The notes below the pieces were generated by a model, which made no database searches, had not been told where the DNA came from, and saw only the letters and a list, made by a program, of their open reading frames with translations. From Azolla caroliniana (Eukaryota; Polypodiophyta): 64,000 bases of DNA. Shown here in pieces: positions 35,001-47,269 of this stretch. Made by a program: the position numbers and the translations under genes. The stretch is from NCBI GenBank assembly GCA_043228905.1, contig JBHGNT010000008.1:2294001-2358000 (forward strand), read 5' to 3'. Each line of letters starts with the position of its first letter. The first letter of the stretch is position 1.

Positions 35001-36304
35001 TTGGTAACTCTCTCTTTTAAGGTAGTGGAGTTCTTTATTTTTTATATATTAATTTGCTCTTTGCAGGTATGTTGCTCCAGAATATGCCCTTACTGGCATG
35101 CTAACAGAGAAAAGTGATGTCTATAGCTATGGGGTTCTCCTCATGGAACTGGTCACCGGAAGAGTTCCTGTAGATTTTGGAAGGCCAGCTGGAGAGGTGA
35201 GAAGATTGTTTTGATTTTCATGGTCATATTTTCAAGCAGATAATCCAAAGTCTCTCGTGTGATTGTTAAGCTTTACATCAAAGCTGTTAATTACAGATTT
35301 GAAACCTTAGTCTTTCACTAATGTTTTCATGGCCTTAAATGCACCATTCAAAGTGTATTTGACTTCAATTTATTTGGTGTACATAAATTAGGACTTTCTT
35401 TCTTTTCTAGGTTAATCTGGTGGATTGGTTGAAAGCCATGGTTGGTAATCACCATTCGGAAGAAGTTATAGATCCAAAGATGGAAGTGAAACCGTCACCA
35501 CGAGCACTGAAAAGAACATTGCTCGTAGCTCTACGCTGTGTAGATCCTGATGCACAAAAGCGTCCAAAAATGGGCCAAGTGGTTCACATGCTTGAGACTG
35601 ACGACAATCCTTTCCGTGAGGTACACGATGTGGTGCAATTAGATTCTATGTGTTTTCTCGTTTTCTGATTGGGGAATTGATTGCCACATGTGGCAGCTAA
35701 GGGGAGTTGAACTCTCTGTGAGGTATGTGATGTGATCCGGCAACCGGGAGGCAGGATTTCAACCCCACCTGAATCACTAGGCCAATAACGGCCAAACTAT
35801 TTGTTTATTTTTTGGCAGTACATATTTCCACATATGCTGCCAAAAATCATGTCATCTGCACATGCTCATCCACATGCTGCAGTGTAATAAGATTCTAGGG
35901 ATAACTTTTTGGATGTTTCAAGAATACTTCTAATAAAAAAATGATCAAACCACAGGGCAAACTGCGCTGCCCCTATTTGTTTTGTATTCGTCGTAACTCT
36001 ATGAACTTAATAATCTCTATTCAATGTGCTCATGACTTTTATTCAATCTTAATGTGTTAAAAAGGACCGGAAGAATGTTGCTAGGGAGGCATCTCGACAA
36101 AGGAATGTTCCTCATAACAATGCAATGGCACCCGAAAACCAAAGCATTCCAAAAGAGGACTCTTCACACATAGCAGCTCAATTAGAGGCAGATACGCAAA
36201 GGATGATCCAGAAGATCAACAAGTGGAAGGGGTCAGCTCAGGATGATGAAGAAGAGCTTGGTTCACCAAGCAATGGTGATTCCAGAGCAAGATGGAGGAG
36301 ATGA
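32019..36304 (+). CDS. Membrane-anchored receptor-like Ser/Thr kinase (At1g01540/At4g01330 type), 586 aa
   Basis: Predicted plasma-membrane protein kinase with almost no extracellular part. Exons: 32019-32800, 33227-33331, 33562-33684, 34803-34973, 35067-35196, 35411-35620, 36065-36304; all GT-AG, phases consistent, 1761 nt. The ATG at 32019 was chosen because the next residues ([20 protein letters not shown]) match the conserved start of this family; an in-frame upstream extension exists but is not family-like. TM helix about 14-41, then [11 protein letters not shown] on the cytosolic side, a low-complexity linker with poly-Asn, and the family hallmark [20 protein letters not shown]. Kinase: GEGGYG 234-239, AVK Lys 255, HRD 351-353, DFG 371-373, YVAPEY activation-segment end; an RD kinase with all key residues present. 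The C-terminal tail is charged. The 1.1-kb intron 3 shows no clear insertion. The ligand, if any, is unknown. Confidence 0.95.
35690..36064. other. Kinase intron 6
   Basis: Contains a stretch at about 35700-35800 that reads on minus as 'ggcctagtgattcaggtggg' followed by 'ggttgaaatcctgcctccc', reminiscent of tRNA-derived SINE boxes. The box spacing is too short to call it. Confidence 0.3.
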
Positions 36305-37570
36305 AAATTGAAATATAACTATATATAATGGTTTGATATCTTTGAGAATGGAACATGCTGGCATCCTTCAGAAGGAAAAATTGACCTTCCTTCTGAGAAA
36401 GTGCTTCATACGCGAATTGATGTACTCTCTTCAATCAATTGTTGATTCAAAAGAGATGGCTGTGATTGGAAATTTGGGACTTAAATTCTTTTGTGTATTT
36501 TGGTAAATGATGATCCGATGATTCTGTTGGTAAAATGTATGACTCTTCGGTGTCGGGAGCACGGCTTTATCATGTTCGTCTTCAGCTGGTGGACATCTTG
36601 AGCAATCCTTCTTGGATTGTTCGAACCCATAAAAAGTGATAATCAAACAATGATGATACTTAGGAGTCTAAATTTGATCCATATGTATATTTTCCATTTC
36701 AGGAGAAAATTCAGCTGATTAAAAGTTTCATTCAATATCCCAAATATTTGGAATCATTTTTGGAAAGTGGACCAGAGACATGTTTCAATAATGTTGTGAG
36801 GTATCGGTCACCATTATTCCTTTACTTTGCTTTGAATTTTCTTAAATGGAAGTGAGTCCATATTCTTAGGAGGCTAAATTTTTAGTGGGTCTTAATGCTG
36901 TGGGTCGAAGCCAAGGCTTGCTGCACCTCACAACCAAAGGCTACTGAAAGATCCTTGCATTCAAGTATCATAACAGTGGAATGTGAGCAGTGTGTTATAG
37001 CCAGTATAATTTCAATGACTGCTTGTAAACAATTATAAAAATTGATCTATTCAGGAATGTTAGTTGATCTTGAAAATCATCAATTCCCATCTTGTTTAAA
37101 CGTTGAAACACAGATTTGTTGTGTCTATGATCAGATACAAGAGTTTTTTACCTGTCCTAATGTTTCTAGTCTCATTAGCAGTAGAGGTTAACCTTGCTGA
37201 ACACTGATGACAGTTTTGCCAACATTGCCATTAAATAGAAAATGCCATTGTTTTCACTTGAGGAAAAATGATGGTTCTAAACTCTTGTGATGAAGGAGAT
37301 TTTTTGATGAATGCAATGACAAAATTGTGGTGCAAGACTTGAATGGGCAGACACCTTGATGTTGTGAGCACAAGCATTGTCTCTATAGTTATATATTTCA
37401 ATTTTAGAGTCTCAATAAATTGCAAAAGTTTAAGGCTTGGCCAAAATGCATTGTTTGATTCACCATGTATGAAGTGCATACTTCTTGTGCTCAACATACT
37501 TGCTCACCAAAAGAAATGGATAGTAGAGAATATATCATATGTGGGTCACCATATACATGACATTTGCCAC
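36305..37570. other. Kinase 3' flank, no gene seen
   Basis: Presumed 3' untranslated region and spacer; no domain, RNA gene or clear repeat recognised. Confidence 0.5.
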
Positions 37571-37880
37571 AGGAAGAATTGCATGTTTCTCACTCGGGCC
37601 TACATGTATTTGATACGAGAAGCCTTGTAAAAAGCTAGTAATTAGGCATGCAAGCCAAAGCTTCCCCCCCATTCTATGTACATAAGGGAAAAGTGGGCGA
37701 GCCGCGATTACACTAGGTATAACTAAAATGCAAGAAGAATTGCATGCTTATCACTTGGTGTTGATGCATATTTGATAAGATAAACCTTGTAAAATTCTAG
37801 TAATCACACACGCAAGTCAAATCCCCCCCCCCCCCCCCCCCCATTCTATGTATATAAAAGGAAAAGTTGGTGAGATGTGG
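37571..37880. repeat. ~160-bp tandem duplication with expanded poly-C
   Basis: Copy 1 (37571-37715) and copy 2 (37731-37877) share 'agaagaattgcatg', 'ccttgtaaaa', 'ctagtaat', a C run and 'ccattctatgta'. The C run is 8 long in copy 1 and 20 long in copy 2 (37823-37842). Just after it, a 19-bp unit 'ctagctacaaggcacatgg' occurs twice in a row (about 37910-37947). Confidence 0.8.
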
Positions 37881-38108
37881 CCGCACAAAGCTGTGCTAGA
37901 GCAAGTAGCTAGCTACAAGGCACATGGCTAGCTACAAGGCACATGGTATCTGGTGATTTGTACAAGAAGAAGAAGAAGAATAAGTTGTGCATGTGTGACC
38001 GGTTCGATCGGACCTGACATATCTAGCGACTATAGCATGTATATATGTATGTATGTATGTATGAATATGTGTATCATGTATGTATAGCTTCTTGTGACTA
38101 CTAGACCA

Positions 38109-38382
38109 CATAGTACATAAAATTCGTGTTCGTCTAGCATAACATTCGTTTTCCTACGTTGGAAAACGAATGCGAATGATATAAAAACATTCTTGTGTTT
38201 TAAAAAAGTTTTTTTCCCCATTTTTTAAAGTGTATTTTTTAGTTTTTTTTCCTTTTATTATGTTTATTTACCTCATAATAAATAGTTAAATCCAAAAGTA
38301 TGGCATTTACCATTCTTTTCGGGTGTTTACCATACTCGAATGATGCAAGAATGCACGTATGGTTCGTATGGTTCATACTATG
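38109..38382 (-). mobile_element. MITE-like element 'CATAGTAT', copy 1
   Basis: On minus: starts 'catagtatgaaccatacg', contains 'attcgagtatggtaaacac' and an A-rich middle, ends '...gtactatgtg'. It matches copies at 51930-52153 and 60052-60267. Ends are short imperfect inverted repeats around CATAGTA. No clear target duplication at this copy. It lies just upstream of the tRNA methyltransferase ATG. Confidence 0.65.
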
Positions 38383-38461
38383 CATCGCACATATTTGTGG
38401 TCTTACTTTAACAGACAACAAAACCCCTGTTCCCAGCCCCTTAGCTCTTGCTCCATCATCC

Positions 38462-41400
38462 ATGTCTGCAGAGATGAAGGCGATCATGGCGTGCTCTCTA
38501 CCCACCCTTCATCTTTCTTCTTATGCAGGGAGGTGCTTCTTTTTGAAGCTCGGTGAAAGGCATTCCTACCCACTTCTTCCTTGCAGAGGAGCCGTCAGTG
38601 TAAATCATTCCTACCCTCTTCTTCCTTGCAGAGTGCCCATCCGGGCGAATGGTAGTTTTTCTGCCTCTCTGGTGTCACCGCACCATACCATTCCTCTCGT
38701 TACAGAAGGTCCTACTAGCCACTTGGTCGAGCAACAGTTCTCTGAGCTTAACCTAAAGCAACTCTCTGGTAAGGTAAACATGTTTTTCATCCATTCAAAT
38801 AGAAGGATTTCTTTTTTCTCTCTTTGGGCTTCTTTATTAATATCAATAACAATGTTTTTGAACTGGTTTATGAAAATGTTATTGATCCTCTGTGTTTTTT
38901 TTGTTTTTTTTTTGTTTCAAGGTTGCAGGGGTGAGGACAAGACAGCATGTTAACCCCTTGAAGGGAAAGTTGATGGTCAGTGGAACTTACTCTACATCTT
39001 TTCTTATTCTCTTCTTTGATCATATTTTGTTAATATATCAAGATTGATCGGAGTGAAACTCTCTTATATGAACCTGAGGATGAGGAAAATAACTGAATTT
39101 TGATATTAAAATCTATTTATACCCGTGAGAAACTGATATAGTCTCAAGTGCAAGGAGTTGCTTAATGTATTGGAAATGGAAGAAAGCTTGGTGATCTCAA
39201 ATTTGAACTTTTAATAATTTGATTTGTAATATGTTGCAAATGATAAAGTGGGAAAGTTCGTATGATCTCCAATATGAGGAAATTCAAAACCTCCTACCTT
39301 AGAAAACCAGTGACAAGACCACAAGTTGATTGCAAAGATTAATCCAATTTATATGAAGGCGAATGCACTGCCAAATCATAAACAAGGTGTCCTCAACTAC
39401 TTAATGATTCAGTGCTCTCATAGTGCACCTGATGTATGGCTCAAGTTCCCCTTTGATTGTTAGATAAACAGGCAATGCAAAGTAGTGCTCTTTTTGCAGG
39501 GTTGGTTGAGAAGAATGGATAAATAATAAATGATGAAAAGGGGATGACACCAGATGATATAGAGGAAGATATAGCAGAAATAGAATATAAGGAGATGCAG
39601 AGAAATGGTCAAAAAGGAGAGAGGGAAGTGAAGAGGAAGTTGGTGACTCTGAAGTGAGAGTTGCCAGATTCAATAGCCTCTTTATGGAGCATGAAACGTT
39701 AGAGTTGCACTAGACACTTGGATCAGCACCTCGAGTGTCCAGCTTAATGTGAAAGGACAGTAATAAGAGATTGGAAGACCAACATGGGAGCACGCTCTTA
39801 ATTGGATGGAGATCAAGGAGTCCTACTAACAGAACCCCAAGCCTTTATTTTTAACATCTAATGATCACCATTCTTGAAGTCTTTCCATCAGATGCATGTC
39901 TGTATGGTACATAAATGGCTCATTGAACCTTATGGGAAGGGTCATAGACACTGAAGGATATGTAATCGTTGTCTTTATGTATCCTTAGCCTATCATTAGG
40001 CTGTCACTATGCTAGATTCTGTAGGATGTCTGATGTGAGTGGCAAGATTTCCTTTTCTGGTTAGTAATGAACTGGCATTTTCATGCTCCTATAGTTTTCA
40101 CTATTTCTAGGTCCCATGATCTTGATCTCTAAAAATATCAGAATCGAATAGGAATGATACAATCTATTGAAGATTTGCATCGTGTTTCAGGAAACGCATG
40201 TCAAAATCAGTACAGTAGGGAAGCATTCTCATCTATTGTTGTTGGATTCAATATGGTGCCCGTAAAAGGTTTATTTATTTGTACAGGTGCCAGTGCCCCC
40301 GCCTCAATGGGAAGATATATTTCCAGACCCATCACTTCCAATAATGGTCGATATTGGCTGTGGTATGTGTTTTGAGCCAAGAAAATCCCCACATCTTGTA
40401 ATTGATCCATTCTGATAAGGAGTTCCTGGTATTTTATCTTTCCTCTTTTAGGGAGTGGTAGGTTTCTAATGATGTTGGCGAAAAGGAATGCAGAATCCTA
40501 CAATTATTTGGGCCTTGAGATTCGTCACCAGGCAAGGTGTTGTGTTTTGAAAGCAAAAATATGGGTTGATGTTTGCTTAAACTGGAACCTCATAGTTTTA
40601 GCTGAAGATTGTTTTGTATTTGGAGCAGCTTGTAACTCGGGCAAAGCTTTGGGCAAATGAGCTTAAACTTGAAAACCTGTAAGTTATATTGTCTTTCTAC
40701 CTTTAGGACAAGATTTCCCTCTGTTTTTCATATTTACTTTTTGTCATCTATCAATTCTTCAGTGTAGCTTTTGTGTTTATTTTTGTTCTGATGAATGTTT
40801 TTCTGGTTGTCTTCCTGGTCTAGGCTTTTATTGTAGTCCAATTCAAAGACCATATATTATCAGACCATATTCTTCTCCTGGGAACAATGGTTTATCCTTT
40901 AATCATTGAGGGAAACATATTCATTCAGTTTGATGATGATGAATACAGCATGTCAATCCTAAGCTATTGACATATAAAGAATGATCTGTGTTACAAATGG
41001 AAAAGGTGATTGTTATACGATGCACTTTTTTGTAGACTAGTGAAAACGATCTGTGGAAGATATCCTTTTCTCAATGCATTCGTCTGACATTGGTGTTGCA
41101 ATTTTCTTTGAGCTAATGTTTTAGAGCTTTTGTCACCATTTGAACTAATGATGTTCCAAAATATTGTCAATCTTTATTTGGGAAGAAGATTTGAGATAAT
41201 TTCCTCTTATCGGAAGGCATTACTGTTTATATGGAATGACATATAACTTATCCTACTAAAGACACAAATTTTGCAGGCATTACATGGTGGCCAATGCTAC
41301 AGTATCATTTACTTCTATTCTTTCTACATATCCAGGCCCCCTCAAATATGTGACAATATTGGTAATGGTGCATTATTCTTTTTTGCAATGATTTGTTCCC

Positions 41401-41873
41401 ATGCATATATTTTAAACCTGATAATTGATGGACCTTTATAACAACAGTGTCCAGATCCCCATTTTAAAGCAAGGCATCACAAACGGCGTGTTGTCCAAGA
41501 GCAACTTGTCAATGCCATCACTGAGACTCTAGTCTCAAACGGGCAGGTAGTAGAAACTTTTTGTATGCTGCAATTCCAATCCCATCGAAAAAGCCTTTTT
41601 ATAGTATAATGACAACGACAATATATGCATGTTTATCATATATGTATGTAGATTTTTATTCAATCGGATGTTAAAGAGGTAGCAGAGGACATGAAGCATT
41701 TGTTTGATTCCAAAGTGGGTGTTTCATTAACTGATGGATTTCAAGCCAATAATATTATCCATGATGAAGAGGGTTGGCTTCTGGAGAATCCATTGGGACT
41801 TCGGTCCGAGCGAGAGATTCATGCTATTGCAACTGGTGGAAGAATATATAGATGTTTGTATACTAGGCTTTGA
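38462..41873 (+). CDS. tRNA (guanine-N7-)-methyltransferase, organelle type, 325 aa
   Basis: SAM-dependent enzyme that makes m7G (usually position 46) in tRNA; TrmB family. Exons: 38462-38773, 38922-38975, 40287-40362, 40452-40531, 40629-40678, 41277-41361, 41448-41546, 41652-41873; total 978 nt, phases consistent. Intron 4 has a GC donor (CAG|GCAAGG); the nearby GT would give an immediate stop. Motif I DIGCGSGRF (144-152), YLGLEIR, LVTRAKLWANEL, and the family signature CPDPHFKARHHKRR (220-233), then IFIQSDV and REIHAIATGGRIYR. The first ~85 residues are Ser/Pro/Leu-rich without family similarity, suggesting a plastid or mitochondrial transit peptide; they include a 15-residue tandem repeat starting HSYPLLPCR. 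Start: an in-frame ATG at 38300 lies inside a mobile element, so 38462 (MSAEMKAIMAC) is preferred. Closest in layout to the plant organelle paralogue rather than cytosolic TRM8. Confidence 0.92.
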
Positions 41874-44800
41874 TGATTATTCAAATTGAAGGCAGGTTTT
41901 ATAGTACACCAGTCTTCTTTGAGAATTTGTTGTATAGGAAAACCTTAGAGCATCAGTTTTGATTCTATGTGGTGGCGCTAACTATTTCGATTCTATTCAT
42001 TAGTAAGTTACTGTTATGTAACACTCTTTTTAAACATCTGACTTGATTGTACATTTAGTATCTACCAAATATTTGGAGAGATAATTGTTCTTGTGTTCTT
42101 TGTGAAAATGACGGAAGAGCTAAGTGGATCAAAGCAGGAGTTGTTGGAAATTTAATTTTTCAACAGAATTTCTAAGCTTATACATTTGCATGACATATAA
42201 CTTTGCAATGCAAGCTAATGTGTATATAATTTTGCAATGCGAACTTATGCTGTTTAACATGATGAGCTTACTCTGCTATTAAGGTGTATAACTTACACCA
42301 TTACTCAATGATCTAGCAACATTCCTTTTCGTGTCACATAGGAAATGGCTGGGTAAGACTTGAGATATTTAACATCTTAGAACCTATCGCATTATTGTAA
42401 CTTATTATAGATAATTTAGACTATGAATGTATAATGGGAGACGTAACCACCTTGTGCATGATCGCCAAATGACATGTGAATGCCAAGTTGTGATCATTCA
42501 TGGCAAGCATGCATGTGTCCAACAATGCTATATAAAAGGTGTTTTAGTCATTGATGAATCATTCCAGTTGAATGCCAATCTTTTGTATATTTGTGTAATC
42601 TTGTTCTTGTTTATATGATTACATTTGTCTCTTATTCTTGTATTCTCTCTTGTTTTCATTAATGAACTTAAGAATAAGCCAACAACAAGAGCCAAACACT
42701 TGAATAGTAAGGTTAGATCTCATTAGAGTTGACAAATTGGTCAAATATAATCAATAATGTTCAAGGTGAGATATATGAATGAGGCATGTGACAAAAAAAT
42801 GAAAACAAGAATGTAGTTTTTACAAGATACATTGAGTATTGTCCAAGGAAAATCAATTCAAGGCATGCTATAGAAGATAGTTTTCATTTTGGTAAAGGGC
42901 TCTTAGTAGCTATAAAAGGAAGAAGAGAAATTAATGTTGGGTTGGTCAGTTTTGAATTGAAGGCTTAGATTTTGCTAGTGATTAGATTACCAAAGATCGA
43001 ATAAGCATGAGAGGCTTATGACGACAATGGAGAAGACAAAGGAGTAGTCAAGTGGTTGTCCCCCGTTGATCAAGATTCACCAACCTAGGCTCCACCATGT
43101 GAACCTAGGTTTCCTACTACACCCACTAACACTTTTTCTGTTTTTCACATGCAATACCCATTTACTCCTTTCTTCCTTCCATCCTCCTAAAGTCCCATGC
43201 ACACACACATATACATATATATACACATACACATGCTTGTGTCTATTTGCTACCAAATCATAAAGAGGGTTGGCGAGGGAATCATGGCCACAAACGGTAT
43301 GGGGCACTTGGTTGAGGGTGTGTGCGATCTGCACCATCCAATCTGGATAAAAAAAGCAGACCAATAAAAAAGCACCCCTATTCTGACCACAACCTCTGTC
43401 ACAAAGCGCTCAATTCTGTCACCAGTTAAAAGTAATAATGCAATAAAGTAACATAATAATGATTAAAGAGAATGACCTAGCAAAGCGCACCAACCATAAC
43501 ACTCTCAACTTTGATCGCCTTTGTCACAAGTTGCCCTTCTCTTTGTCTGCAAGCGTCTGACTATCTTGGTGCAAGCGCCCTACTCCAATTAGATGCTTGA
43601 CCAACTCGGAGGCCGCCGCCGGACTCAAATCAGGCACTCGACTCAAATTCAAACATGAAAAACTTCAAAAACTTGGAAGTATAAAAAAAAGTTTGACATC
43701 AAAATGTTACACCAAAATTTCACTAAAAAGCCTCAATCTTCCAATTGCACAAAACTTAAAACTTCAAACTTCAAAATACAAAATATATCATCACAAAATG
43801 TCCAAAATCTAACATCATGTCATGTCCACAATCCAAGTAGAAAACCAAGGATGAAAATTGAATCCAATGTAACAAGTGATTATGGCTCATGTGGGGATGA
43901 TGGCAAAATTCAACCACAATTTTATAGCAATCAACATTCGAGCCCCTTGAGGTCAAGATCGAGCCATTGTAATACAAACATTGAACATTCTCAATCTCAC
44001 ATATTGGCAACTGTCTCCTAGCTCGACTTGCACCTCTCTGTACCTTTCCGGTGTGGGATTTGGATGTGTTTGGGGAGCTGCCAATAAATTCTTGTGAGAT
44101 GTCTATTGGCATTCCTCATTTTGCACCAATTTGTTGCTTCCGACTTATTGAAAATGTGTCTTCTTTCTTGGCAGTTTGTATTTGAGGCTTCCATGATTCC
44201 ATGTCAGATGTTGTAGGATTTGTCTCCACGCCTGGTTCTGCCTCTATCTCCACTTCTGTTTCTATGATATCTTGCATTCACATTTGTGTCGTATGATCTA
44301 TAAATGGTAACGATCCACATAGGGATGGCATATGTCTCTCAATGATCATCCGAATTCTGAGTAAATGATTACATTTACTTGCTAAGTCTTGGCAATCACA
44401 ATATTAGCATTGGAGCGAGACATTATACCATAGATTGGAATAATTGGTCATGCTCAATATTCTAAACCAATATTGGGCCTCGTCCACAATATGCATTGTT
44501 TTGGTATCTGACACATATCTTTCTAGTCTTGACCTTCGATCCCTACAATTTGCACGGGGTGCAAATCTACCACTCTCACATATTTCTTGCCGTTGCATGT
44601 ACCATTCTATGACGGTCCCAATGATAAAAGTGTTGGTTTCACTGTCCTCGATTAAGACATGCACTAAATTAGTAATAAATCGGTTTTGGCTTGTGTATGC
44701 AAACCATCTAAATTTCGGTTAGTGTATACAACCTGCTACATGTATTTACATAGATAATTCCACTAGCTCACTTGTTAGCCTACCGGTGACAAGATCGGAA

Positions 44801-47250
44801 ATAAAGGCCTCTTTAAATAAAATAGATACCCATTTGAGGTTGAACATTACTCGGACAACGAGTGTATCTACCATTAAAGCCAAATGACAGGATGGTGACT
44901 TGCAATCAGATATAAATATTGACATTTGTAACAATAAAAGAGTGATTTGATTGTAAAGTTTTATAACAACAATATAAGGAAAGGAATAGGTGAGGCGATG
45001 CTAAGAAAGGCAGGGCAAGAGGTGCAAGTTTATCAAATTGTAATGAATTGGTAGGGATAAGGTACATAGTCTTGGAACATAGACAAGAAGGTAACCTAGA
45101 TCAAACTTAGGGCAATACTATAAAAGACAACACAATAGTACAAGGAAAGGAAATGTATTCAATAATACTTTTATGTGAACTTAATATAGGAAGATAGTTA
45201 CCAAGGGGAATATTTGTGAGTCGTGACAAACAATATTGGAATTACTCCTCAATATTGGATTCATAAAACCATTATAAAAACACAAACATTTGTGCTATAA
45301 AATCGTAACTCAACTTTATTTATGAATCACATTTTGTATGATGTATGTTCAATATCGTGTAACATGTCCCATCTAAGTAAATTTAGCTTTCCAAACATTT
45401 TGACATGACTTGATAAGATGTGATCTACTTTGATATGTTTTATCCCTTTATGTACACATGCTATACTTTTTTTCAATATATATCTTTATTTTCTCTTACA
45501 CATACATGTATAGAGCACCCACATCACATCCATGTGACAAAGTGGAGAAGCTATGATTCATAAGCTAGTTGCCCCTAAGGTGATAATGTTTGCTGATTTG
45601 TGATTGTTTGGAAAAGGTGCCAAATTAATTGCTACATTTGAGTTACTTGTTCAATTTTAACAAACATGGTTCAATTAGCTAAGATAATAGGGTGGTCACC
45701 CAATAAGATTGCCTCATATGCCACATGCAAATTATGAACATGTAAAAAATATTCGCTAATAACTATGGCACATCATGACAAGAACAATTATTTTGCTACT
45801 AGTTTTAGAGAAAACAATTAGTGGGAGCCCTCATGATGAACATAATAGAATAATACGTGTTCCACAAGTGGGGAGGAGGAGAAACAGAAGTCCAAAAAGA
45901 ATTTTCTATGACAAGTCGATTTTAGCTGGTGGCAAAGAGGAGAGCTCTAGTATTTGGTATGTTGCTTCTTTAGTTTAGCACTAATACTATTTGTACATTG
46001 TTGCTATATAACTATTGGTCATTCTAGATATCATTTTTTATTCTGAAGCTATGTTTTTGTTACATAGATGCAACATAGTATTGGTTTTTCAAGAGCATAT
46101 TGCATAGAATCCTATCAAACCTATATATATTTTGAATAGCAGATTTCATGGCAAATCTTGTTTTTTCTTTCTAGTATTTGATATGTCATTCTTTGCATGT
46201 TTGCCTAGTACTTTACCAATGATTATGAATTGTGAAGGTAGTTAATGAGAAGGCACAATATTTGCATAGAAAGTTGATTGTTGGATACCTCATTGATGCA
46301 AATTGATGTTAAGATGCATAAAAAAAGAGAAGGGAGGAACCAAATAGATCTTTTGTGTATTTAAAAAAAGATCAATCATTCACTCTGGAAGTATCTCGTA
46401 GGTCTAGCTAGCGATAATCATCCAAATGAGCAACCTTAGAAGATTTTTGGTTCAAAAAACACACCTCTAGTCTCAAGGCAATATAGATGTAGATGTATTT
46501 TTAGTTCCCCTACAACTTTATGGGTGGGTGTTGAGCAAGAAGGAATCCTTTCATAAATTTCAAGATCAATTCTTTTGTGCTTAGTAGTTGATGGGATTCC
46601 AATACTCTTGTTTTTCTAAATTTTTGTATTGTCTAGGTAACTTTAGCTCTTAGTAGTGTTTAAGGGCTCTTGTTATCGGGGCTCTTTGGAATTTGCGATG
46701 CATGTGGTTCACCATACATATATACTTACCAATTGTGCTTCAATATCATTCCATTTTGAACACGACATAAATCACGCTTGTAGTAAAAAAAAAGTTTGCA
46801 TCCTTTTAATGTCGGCCATCTAGAAGCTTGGTTTATCGTATCCATATTATCGGTTGGAAATAATCAGAGTGGCTCATTTTACAATCTCAGGATTTATCAA
46901 TCGCACAAATACATAACTAGTATTTAGAAGTATCTTTGAGGATGCAAAATCCATAGATTGAAAAAGGTATTGAGGTTTGATATAAATAGGTTTAGATGGG
47001 GAAACTTTATGCACACCACTATATAACACGTACAATCTATACTATGTAAATCATCTTTTTTGTAAATTGTCCTTAAGCAAATCTTTTTTCTATTCAGCTA
47101 TAAATTGAACTCACATGATAAAATTACATATCTCATAGTGATGCCCTATAGAAAGATGTGTTATTGGACCCTGCTGTTTCGGCAACGTTTGGTTCAAGGT
47201 ATATTTTGTGTATATTTCATTCATTCTTGTAGTGACCTAAGGCCCAAAAA
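41874..47250. other. Long spacer, no gene recognised
   Basis: A/T-rich with only short open frames. A few locally denser patches (43.5-44.1 kb and 44.4-44.7 kb) have frames of about 90-110 codons without any domain I know. No LTR ends, tRNA genes or exon series could be supported. Confidence 0.5.
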
Positions 47251-47269
47251 TTTGAGTGACAACCCAAGC

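Noticed and set aside
35690-35800. SINE-like A and B boxes in kinase intron 6 (minus strand)
   Set aside because: Box B (ggttgaaatcc) is fair but lies about 12 bases after the A-like box instead of 30-40; no tail or target duplication is visible.
38300-38461. Upstream in-frame ATG of the tRNA methyltransferase
   Set aside because: It lies inside the CATAGTAT mobile element, adds a hydrophobic stretch not expected in the family, and the downstream ATG at 38462 gives a plausible transit peptide.
45775-45978. 67-codon frame with a basic RRRNRSPKR stretch
   Set aside because: Short, isolated and without a recognised domain or exon partners.
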